A DNA stretch of 64,000 bases, from positions 1,742,501-1,806,500 of the forward strand of contig NZ_CP087106.1 of NCBI RefSeq assembly GCF_028583545.1, in the 5' to 3' direction. Under the pieces are notes generated by a model. The model made no database searches. It worked only from the letters and a program-made list of their open reading frames with translations, and was not told the origin of the DNA. This stretch comes from Methylobacterium sp. NMS14P. GTDB lineage: Bacteria > Pseudomonadota > Alphaproteobacteria > Rhizobiales > Beijerinckiaceae. Below are positions 55,300 through 64,000 of this stretch, piece after piece. Positions within the stretch are counted from its first letter, which is position 1, and each line of letters begins with the position of its first letter. Made by a program: the position numbers and the translations under genes.

Positions 55300-56319
55300 A
55301 TGCGCGCCGTCGGCTACCGCAAGTCCCTGCCGATCACCGATCCCGAAGCCCTGGTCGACCTCGACCTGCCCCAGCCGGAGCCCGGCCCGCGCGACCTGCT
55401 GGTGAAGGTCGAGGCGGTCTCGGTGAACCCGGTCGACACCAAGGTCCGGCGGCGGGCCGAGCCGGAGGAAGGCGGCGCCAAGGTGCTCGGCTGGGACGCG
55501 GCCGGCACCGTCGTGGCCGCCGGCGCGGAGGTCCAGGGCTTCGCCGCGGGCGACGCGGTGTTCTACGCGGGCGACCTCACCCGGCCGGGGACGAACGCCC
55601 GGTTCCACTGCGTCGATGCCCGCATCGTCGGGCGTAAGCCGCGAGGTCTCGGCTGGGCGCAGGCCGCCGCCCTGCCGCTCACCGCGATCACCGCCTGGGA
55701 GACCCTGTTCGACCGCCTCGACGCGGGAAAGCCGGTTCCGGGCGCCGCCCCGGCGATCCTGATCGTCGGCGGCGCGGGGGGCGTCGGCTCGGTGGCGATC
55801 CAGCTCGCCCGGGAACTCACCGACCTCACCGTGATCGCCACCGCGTCGCGGCCCGAGACGGCGGCCTGGTGCCGGGACCTCGGCGCCCACCACGTGGTCG
55901 ACCATTCCAGGCCCCTGGCGGCCGAGGTGGCGGCCCTGGGGCTCGGCGCGCCGGGCCTCGTCTTCTCCACGACCAACACCGACGCGCACCTCGCCGCGAT
56001 CGTCGACCTCGTCGCCCCGCAGGGCCGCCTCGCCCTGATCGACGATCCGGAGCGCCTCGATGTCGGGCTCCTCAAGCGCAAGAGCCTGTCGCTGCACTGG
56101 GAGTTCATGTTCACCCGCTCGATGTTCGCCACCGCCGACATCGCCGCCCAGGGCGCGCTCCTCGACGAGGTCGCCCGCCTCGTTGATGCGGGTCGCCTGC
56201 GCACCACCCTGGGCGAGCATTACGGGCGGATCGACGCCGCGAACCTGCGGCGCGCCCACGCGCTGATCGAGAGCGGGCGCGCCAGGGGCAAGATCGTGCT
56301 CGAAGGCTTTTCGGACTGA
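55300..56319 (+). CDS. Zinc-type alcohol dehydrogenase-like NADPH:quinone reductase (MDR family)
   Basis: 339-residue medium-chain reductase. The N-terminal catalytic domain has VKVEAVSVNPVDTKVRRRAE and GWDAAGTVVAAGAEVQGF, without zinc-binding cysteines. The NADPH fold is ILIVGGAGGVGSVAIQLARE (about 150-170). MDR proteins of this set reduce quinones and other electrophiles. GAGGAG precedes the ATG at 55300. A cupin gene follows 10 bases after the stop on the same strand, indicating an operon controlled by the HxlR regulator. Confidence 0.87.
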   Translation: MRAVGYRKSLPITDPEALVDLDLPQPEPGPRDLLVKVEAVSVNPVDTKVRRRAEPEEGGAKVLGWDAAGTVVAAGAEVQGFAAGDAVFYAGDLTRPGTNARFHCVDARIVGRKPRGLGWAQAAALPLTAITAWETLFDRLDAGKPVPGAAPAILIVGGAGGVGSVAIQLARELTDLTVIATASRPETAAWCRDLGAHHVVDHSRPLAAEVAALGLGAPGLVFSTTNTDAHLAAIVDLVAPQGRLALIDDPERLDVGLLKRKSLSLHWEFMFTRSMFATADIAAQGALLDEVARLVDAGRLRTTLGEHYGRIDAANLRRAHALIESGRARGKIVLEGFSD

Positions 56320-56329
56320 GGAGGACGCG

Positions 56330-56755
56330 ATGGCGGAAGCGGCGGGGACCGGGATCTTCGACGTGGCGGCGCTGGCGGCGGCGCTGCCCGAGCGGGCGCA
56401 GACCCTCCTGGTCGACACCTACCTGACCGACCGGGAGGCCGCGAGCGCCCGGGTGTTCCGGGTCTACCGGCCGACCCCGCCGCACTATCACGCCACCTGC
56501 GACGAGTACCTCTACTGCCTGTCGGGCCGGGGCACCTTCTGGATGGGCGATCCCGCCTCCGTGGCCGCGTTCGGCCCCGGCCAGCTCCTGTTCTTCGAGA
56601 AGGGCACGGTCCACGCGATGCCGGAGCTCGAGCCCGGGGACCCGGTGGTGTTCCTGTCGATCGACACGCCCCGGCGGGCGCCCACCGACATCGTCTTCGT
56701 GAACCCGGAGGACGGCAGCCCCGCCACCTTCCTGGCGCGCAACGCCCGGGCGTGA
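56330..56755 (+). CDS. Cupin-domain protein
   Basis: 141 residues, one cupin barrel. Motif 1 is PPHYHATCDEYLYCLSGRGT (about 50-69: two His and a Glu-like acid for metal), motif 2 FFEKGTVHAMPELE. Function unknown, small cupins act as isomerases, dioxygenases or sensors. It is 10 bases downstream of the quinone reductase, so likely serves the same stress or detoxification response. The convergent MFS gene ends three bases away. Confidence 0.82.
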   Translation: MAEAAGTGIFDVAALAAALPERAQTLLVDTYLTDREAASARVFRVYRPTPPHYHATCDEYLYCLSGRGTFWMGDPASVAAFGPGQLLFFEKGTVHAMPELEPGDPVVFLSIDTPRRAPTDIVFVNPEDGSPATFLARNARA

Positions 56756-56758
56756 GCC

Positions 56759-57937
56759 TCACACCCGCAGGGAGCGCCCGGCCGCCGCCACGCCGACGAG
56801 CAGGACCGCCACGATCAGGAGCGCCGCGGGGAGGCCGAGCGCCTGCGCGGCGAAGCCGATCAGGGCCGGGCCCGCCAGCACCCCGGCATAGCCCAGCGTC
56901 GTCACCGCCGGCACCGCCACGCTCTCGGGCATCGCCCTCTGGCGGCCGGCCGCCGTGAACAGGACCGGGACGATGTTGGCGCAGCCCGCCCCGACCAGGG
57001 CGTAGCCGGCGAGCGCCGCCTCCCAGGCCGGGACGAGGACCGAGAGCGCGAGGCCGACGGCCGCCAGCAGGCCGCCGAGGACGACCACGCTCCGGCGCCC
57101 GAGCCGGGCCACGACCCGGTCGCCCGCGAGCCGGCCGGCCGTCATCGTCACCGAGAAGGCCGCGTAGCCGAGCGCCGCCCAGGCCGGGTCGAGCCCCCGC
57201 TGCTGGATCAGGAAGACCGCGCTCCAGTCGAGCGCCGAGCCCTCGGTGAGGAACACCACGAAGCAGAGCAGGCCGAGCACCAGCACCGGGCCGCGGGGCA
57301 GCGCGAAGGCGGGGCCGCGCGCCCCTCCCCTGTCCGTCGGCAGGATGCCGGGCCAGGCGGCGGCGAACAGGGCCGCGATGCCGGCGACCAGGAGCAGCAC
57401 GCTCCAGCCCGCGCCGAGGCCCGCCGCCAGCAGGCCGCTGGCGATCAGCGCCCCCAGGATGCAGCCGAGGCTGTAGAGGCCGTGGAAGCCCGACATCATC
57501 GGGTGCCCGCTCCGGCGCTCCACCGCGACCGCCTGCAGGTTCATGACGCAGTCCACCGCCCCCATCCCGGCCCCGAACAGCAGGAGCCCCAGGGTGAGGG
57601 GCACGAGCCCCGAGGCCACGGCCAGCACCGGGAGGGCGAGGCCGAGCGCCAGCGTGCCGGCGAGCAGGACCGGCCGGAAGCCGAGCCGCGCGGCCGCCGC
57701 CCCGGCGCTCGGCATCGCCAGGATCGAGCCGACGCCGAAGGTGAGGAGCAGCAGGCCGAGCCCCGCCGCGTCGAGGCCGGCGCGGTCCTTCACCAGCGGC
57801 ACCAGGGGCGCCCAGGTGGCGTTGGCGATGCCCACGATCAGGAACAGGAGCCGCGTGGACACGCGCTGCCCGCGGGCCGCGTTCCGGTCTCCGGCCCCGC
57901 CGCGGACGACGGGATCGGTCATGTCGAGCGCTGGCAT
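56759..57937 (-). CDS. MFS transporter (YbjJ/inner-membrane-efflux-like)
   Basis: 392 residues with 12 membrane segments, starting LLFLIVGIANATWAPLVPLV. Typical MFS loops are seen in the first half (GAAAARLGFRPVLLAG) and second half (GDRVVARLGRRSVVVLGGLL). FHGLYSLGCILGALIASGLL resembles YbjJ/FucP-like efflux or sugar permeases. Substrate unknown. The start is ambiguous among a GTG at 57943 and ATGs at 57937 and 57922. The stop lies three bases from the end of the convergent cupin gene. Confidence 0.82.
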   Translation of the reverse strand: MPALDMTDPVVRGGAGDRNAARGQRVSTRLLFLIVGIANATWAPLVPLVKDRAGLDAAGLGLLLLTFGVGSILAMPSAGAAAARLGFRPVLLAGTLALGLALPVLAVASGLVPLTLGLLLFGAGMGAVDCVMNLQAVAVERRSGHPMMSGFHGLYSLGCILGALIASGLLAAGLGAGWSVLLLVAGIAALFAAAWPGILPTDRGGARGPAFALPRGPVLVLGLLCFVVFLTEGSALDWSAVFLIQQRGLDPAWAALGYAAFSVTMTAGRLAGDRVVARLGRRSVVVLGGLLAAVGLALSVLVPAWEAALAGYALVGAGCANIVPVLFTAAGRQRAMPESVAVPAVTTLGYAGVLAGPALIGFAAQALGLPAALLIVAVLLVGVAAAGRSLRV

Positions 57938-58344
57938 CGGCACCTGCGATGGAGGCGATTCGGGAAATGGATCCCGGCGACGTGGGGCCTCGGCTCCCGC
58001 GGTGCAACACCGCGGCCGACGCGCGCAGCCCGGTCACGCGTCGGTCACGCACCGGTGACGGGCGCGCTTGCGCAGGCGCCCGCTCGACGCGCTCGACCGG
58101 CCATTTGGGCCCCGCCGGATCGCTTCGCCGCGCGCGCAGGAGTGGCGGCCCGTGCACGGAGCGGTTGCCGCCGTACGCGTTTCGTTCTAGCAAGGGCGGC
58201 GCATGACGGGCCTGCGTCCCGCCGGCCGCATCTTGCCGTGGGCCCCCTCGGGCTCGACATGAGCCGGAGCGGCGGCTGGCCCGCGCGCGAATCCGATCCG
58301 GATCCGATCCGACTGCGTCGACGCCTCGAGAGACCGCCGCCCTC
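57938..58344. other. Divergent region between MFS transporter and uvrA
   Basis: 407 bases with no gene. CGGTCACGC occurs twice at about 58029-58048, followed by the complement-like GGTGACG. No alphaproteobacterial SOS box (GTTC-N7-GTTC) could be found upstream of uvrA. Confidence 0.4.
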
Positions 58345-61473
<3,129 letters not shown>

Positions 61474-62075
61474 CGCCGCGGACCGTCCCGCTCGGCGGCC
61501 GTCCCCGGGCGGCCCGCGCCGCCGACCGGGCCGCGCGATTCCGCGGATCCGTCGCAGCGCGGGTCCGACGCGGCGGTTCACCCGATCCCGGCGCGGCAGT
61601 TTCTGCCGGGTGCCGGCCGGAACCCGCCCGGGCGGGCGGTGATTCGAGCCGCGGGGCGCCGGTCCGAACCGGTTGCCGGCGGGTGCGGCGCCGGCTCCCG
61701 GCCGCCGCGTCCGGACCGGCGGCCTGCCCGATCGTCGTCCCGGCCTTGCCGGATTCTCCCGCCGCCCGGCCCGACAACAGCTTGACCGTTCAACGATATT
61801 TTGCCGGACCCCCCGTCCGAGCAGGGTCTGTGGACAGTGTTGCATCGCCGCAAAAATGCGGCTTTTGCGCAACGGTTCGGCCGGTTGTGCCGTTTCGGCG
61901 AGCATTCCACTGTCTTTCCGAGGGTCTCTGTAGAATAGTCGCAGACGTTGAGACGGGCAGGCTCCGTGGGGGCGCTCGGCAGGTCCGAAGCCGGCAGCCG
62001 CGATAGGCGAGCAGACCGGCAGGGAAGTGCCGAATGCGGGACGGACGCCGTGTGACCTTGGGAAGGAATGAGAAA
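61474..62075. other. Gene-free region upstream of the outer-membrane-like protein gene
   Basis: 602 bases without a gene. The first 300 bases are very GC-rich and featureless. From about 61780 the GC drops. A stem-loop with T4 (61847-61866) is nested inside GTTGC/GCAAC, and TAGAAT at 61931-61936 is a fair -10 candidate for the next gene. The long untranslated leader suggests post-transcriptional control of an abundant envelope protein. Confidence 0.45.
61847..61866 (+). terminator. Stem-loop with T4, possible attenuator
   Basis: GCCGCA AAAA TGCGGC followed by TTTT. An outer GTTGC (about 61839) and GCAAC (about 61869) extend the stem. It is 370 bases after uvrA and 210 before the next gene, so either uvrA terminator or leader element. 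Confidence 0.45.
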
Positions 62076-63056
62076 ATGATGAAGAACTGGCTCGCGGCCG
62101 GCACGGTCGCGCTCACGGTCGGCATGACCTCGACGATCGCGCAGGCGCAGACCACCACGGTTCCCGGCGAGCAGGTCGGCCTCGCGGTCGGCGCGCCCCT
62201 GCCGGAAGGCCTCTACGCCATCAACACGTTCACCTACCGCCGCACCGATGGCCGGAACGATCCCGACACGGCCGTCAACATCCCGGTCCTGGTCTGGTCG
62301 ACCCCGTTCGTGCCGTTCGGCGGCCGCGTCGAGCTGCTCGTGGCGCCCCCGACCGTGTTCGCCTTCACCCGCAACCCGGCGGGCGTGCGCAACAAGGACA
62401 TCTCGATCAACGTCGGCACCTTCGTCGGCGGCATCTGGGCCTTCGACCTCGGCAACAACTTCGGCGTCAGCTTGCTCGGCGGCGCCTACCTGAACGACCT
62501 GAACGGCGACCGCGGCTCGATCATCACCGCGAACGGCACGACGGCCACCCCGGTCCTGCCGCAGCTCTCCTCCAACACCTACCGCTTCGGCGTCGCCGGC
62601 AGCTACACGGGTGACGGCTGGAACCTGACCGCCAACCTGACCGCCAACATCTACGACTCGCCCGGCCGCTTCCCCGGCCAGGTCGGCGCCGCCATCGGCC
62701 CGATCCGCCTGTCGGACTCGCTGAACTTCGACCTCACGGCGACCAAGAAGTTCGGCAACTTCGAGATCGGTCCGATCGCCTACGGCACCTACAACTTCGA
62801 CATCAGCCAGGCCAGCGCGGCGGCCGGCAACCGCGGCCGCTTCGCCATCGGCGGCCTCATCGGCTACGACTTCAAGATCTTCACCGTCCAGGCCTACGTC
62901 GCCCGCGACGTCGTGACCGGCGCGCAGCTCACCACCGCGTTCGGCCAGACCCGCAGCAACTACTCCACCGACGGCTGGATCCGGTTCATCGTGCCGCTGT
63001 ACTCGCCGGCCCCGGCCGCCTCGCCGGTCCCGGCGGCCCTGGTCCGCAAGTACTGA
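62076..63056 (+). CDS. Outer-membrane beta-barrel protein of the phenol-degradation MetA-like transporter family
   Basis: 326 residues. Signal peptide about 1-23 (KNWLAAGTVALTVGMTSTIA, then QAQ). The mature part alternates beta strands ending in aromatic residues (GLYAINTFTYRRTDG; FGVSLLGGAYLNDLNGD; YRFGVAGSYTGDGWNLTANL; FEIGPIAYGTYNFDIS), the pattern of the Phenol_MetA_deg/transporter-like outer-membrane family. Codon use is cleaner and gaps fewer than in neighbours, and a strong terminator follows, both signs of high expression. ATG at 62076 is preceded by GGAAGGA. Substrate unknown. Confidence 0.8.
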   Translation: MMKNWLAAGTVALTVGMTSTIAQAQTTTVPGEQVGLAVGAPLPEGLYAINTFTYRRTDGRNDPDTAVNIPVLVWSTPFVPFGGRVELLVAPPTVFAFTRNPAGVRNKDISINVGTFVGGIWAFDLGNNFGVSLLGGAYLNDLNGDRGSIITANGTTATPVLPQLSSNTYRFGVAGSYTGDGWNLTANLTANIYDSPGRFPGQVGAAIGPIRLSDSLNFDLTATKKFGNFEIGPIAYGTYNFDISQASAAAGNRGRFAIGGLIGYDFKIFTVQAYVARDVVTGAQLTTAFGQTRSNYSTDGWIRFIVPLYSPAPAASPVPAALVRKY

Positions 63057-63139
63057 GACCCTCCCGAGACGCCGGGCCCCCCGCCGCCGCGCGGCGGGGG
63101 CGCCCGGATCTCCGACAGGCCGTCCTCCGGGACGGCGCG

Positions 63140-63169
63140 CCGCCCGGCTCCGCCGGGCGGTTTTTTTGT
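63140..63169 (+). terminator. Classic rho-independent terminator after the outer-membrane protein gene
   Basis: CCGCCCGGC TCC GCCGGGCGG followed by seven T residues (63161-63167). Perfect 9-bp stem with a 3-base loop. Best intrinsic terminator on the plus strand in this window. Confidence 0.95.
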
Positions 63170-63312
63170 TGCGCCGGCCCCGCCGCGCGCGGGCCCGTGC
63201 CATGGGTCGCAACCGGCCGCGGGTGACGCGGGCGGCGCGGACATCCTATGGTGTGCCGATGGCGCGGCTCCGGGGCCGACCGGAGCGCAGGCGGACGAGC
63301 CGAAGGAAAGTC

Positions 63313-64000
63313 ATGGCGACGCAGGGCGAGTGGAAGATCCCCGCGCAGGCCCAGCCCAGGCCCGCGGATTACGGCTACGACCTCGACCGGGCGCTCTCCG
63401 CGGTCCTGGCCCTGTCGGCGCGGATCCCGGAGAGCGCGTTCACGGCCGAGACGCTCGGCACCGAGCGCGCCGGCAACGGCGTGGTGATCCGCGAGGACGG
63501 GCTGGTGCTCACCATCGGCTACCTCGTCACCGAGGCCGAGAGCGTCTGGCTCACCACCCGGGACGGCCGCTCGGTGCCCGGCCACGTCCTCGGCTTCGAC
63601 GCCGCCACCGGCTTCGGCCTGGTCCAGGCGCTCGGCGATCTCGGCGTGCCGGCCCTCCCGCTCGGCCGCTCGGCCGGGCTGAAGACCGGTGACCGGGCCG
63701 TGCTGGCGGGGGCGGGCGGGCGCCAGCGCTGCGTCGCCGTCGAGGTCGTGGCCCGGCAGGAATTCGCCGGCTACTGGGAGTACGTCCTCGACGAGGCCCT
63801 GTTCACCGCACCCGCGCACCCGCACTGGGGCGGCACCGCGCTGATCGGCCCCCAGGGCGACCTGCTCGGCATCGGCTCGCTGCAGTTGCAGCAGGGCGGC
63901 GCCGGCGCGGCGCGGCCGATCAACATGGTCGTGCCCATCGACCTGCTGACGCCGATCCTCGAGGACCTCGCCACGCGCGGGCGCGCCGACCGGCCGCCGC
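63313..64000 (+). CDS. Trypsin/HtrA-fold protein without the catalytic triad (cut by window end)
   Basis: At least 229 residues, still open at the window end. The trypsin-like peptidase fold is recognisable (GNGVVIREDGLVLTIGYLVT; VPGHVLGFDAATGFGLVQAL; FTAPAHPHWGGTALIGPQGD), but aligned with DegP the His of TNNHVI reads Tyr (TIGYLV), the Asp of T-D-L-A is replaced in ATGFGLV, and the nucleophile Ser of GNSGG is replaced in HWGGTA. No signal peptide is evident (MATQGEWKIPAQAQPRPADY), so it may be cytoplasmic. AAGGAAAG precedes the ATG. It probably is a non-catalytic pseudoprotease; the C-terminal part is missing. Confidence 0.75.
   Translation, partial: MATQGEWKIPAQAQPRPADYGYDLDRALSAVLALSARIPESAFTAETLGTERAGNGVVIREDGLVLTIGYLVTEAESVWLTTRDGRSVPGHVLGFDAATGFGLVQALGDLGVPALPLGRSAGLKTGDRAVLAGAGGRQRCVAVEVVARQEFAGYWEYVLDEALFTAPAHPHWGGTALIGPQGDLLGIGSLQLQQGGAGAARPINMVVPIDLLTPILEDLATRGRADRPP

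Noticed and set aside
57938..58344. SOS (LexA) box for uvrA
   Set aside because: No GTTC-N7-GTTC or GAAC-N7-GAAC pair was found; only isolated half-sites such as TTCGTTC.

Overview
The window looks like chromosomal DNA of a Methylobacterium/Methylorubrum-type alphaproteobacterium (Rhizobiales). The GC content is very high, the coding style matches that group, and the gene set fits: a MucR-family regulator, Lrp-family regulator with ACC deaminase, PQQ glucose dehydrogenase, an oxalate decarboxylase-like bicupin, HWE/HisKA_2 kinases, and housekeeping purD, rarA, rlmB and uvrA. Genus assignment is inference from content; no rRNA or tRNA gene was seen.

Layout. 0-10 kb: mucR, degP-like protease, rarA, a divergent Lrp-regulator/acdS pair, gamma-glutamyltransferase, purD. 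9-15 kb: small secreted protein, Tat-exported bicupin, an adaptor of an RND-type pump without its pump, membrane glucose dehydrogenase. 15-20 kb: DapA-family lyase, then a three-subunit molybdenum hydroxylase closed by a clear terminator. 20-25 kb: small proteins, a GAF/HisKA_2 kinase, an unknown protein, an exported alpha/beta hydrolase, and about 0.8 kb without genes. 25-33 kb: a long minus-strand run headed by a tandem glycine riboswitch: DadA-type oxidase, fold-type II PLP enzyme, BhcC/D-threonine-aldolase-type enzyme, BhcD/ornithine-cyclodeaminase-type enzyme, cobF and an SF2 helicase. 33-45 kb: small enzymes, glycosyltransferase, M20 peptidase, a 36-copy 9-bp tandem array, HWE kinase, carbonic anhydrase with a SulP transporter. 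45-49 kb: a plasmid-type RepA gene with a helically phased iteron array, DnaA-box-like sites and an adjacent winged-helix-like gene whose leader is packed with dyads, followed by rlmB. 50-58 kb: MFS transporter with a ligand-less amidohydrolase, NIT-domain chemoreceptor, HxlR/quinone-reductase/cupin/MFS group. 58-64 kb: uvrA with a basic N-terminal extension, an outer-membrane-like protein with a textbook terminator, and a trypsin-fold protein that appears to have lost its catalytic triad.

Main ideas. (1) The glycine-riboswitch operon carries enzymes resembling three steps of the beta-hydroxyaspartate cycle plus an FAD amine oxidase. A glycine-induced route from two glycines to aspartate is a testable hypothesis. 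(2) A complete-looking theta-type plasmid origin (RepA plus iterons plus DnaA boxes plus lower-GC segment) sits between chromosomal genes. (3) Intergenic space is populated by three dispersed palindromic repeat families and several tandem arrays.
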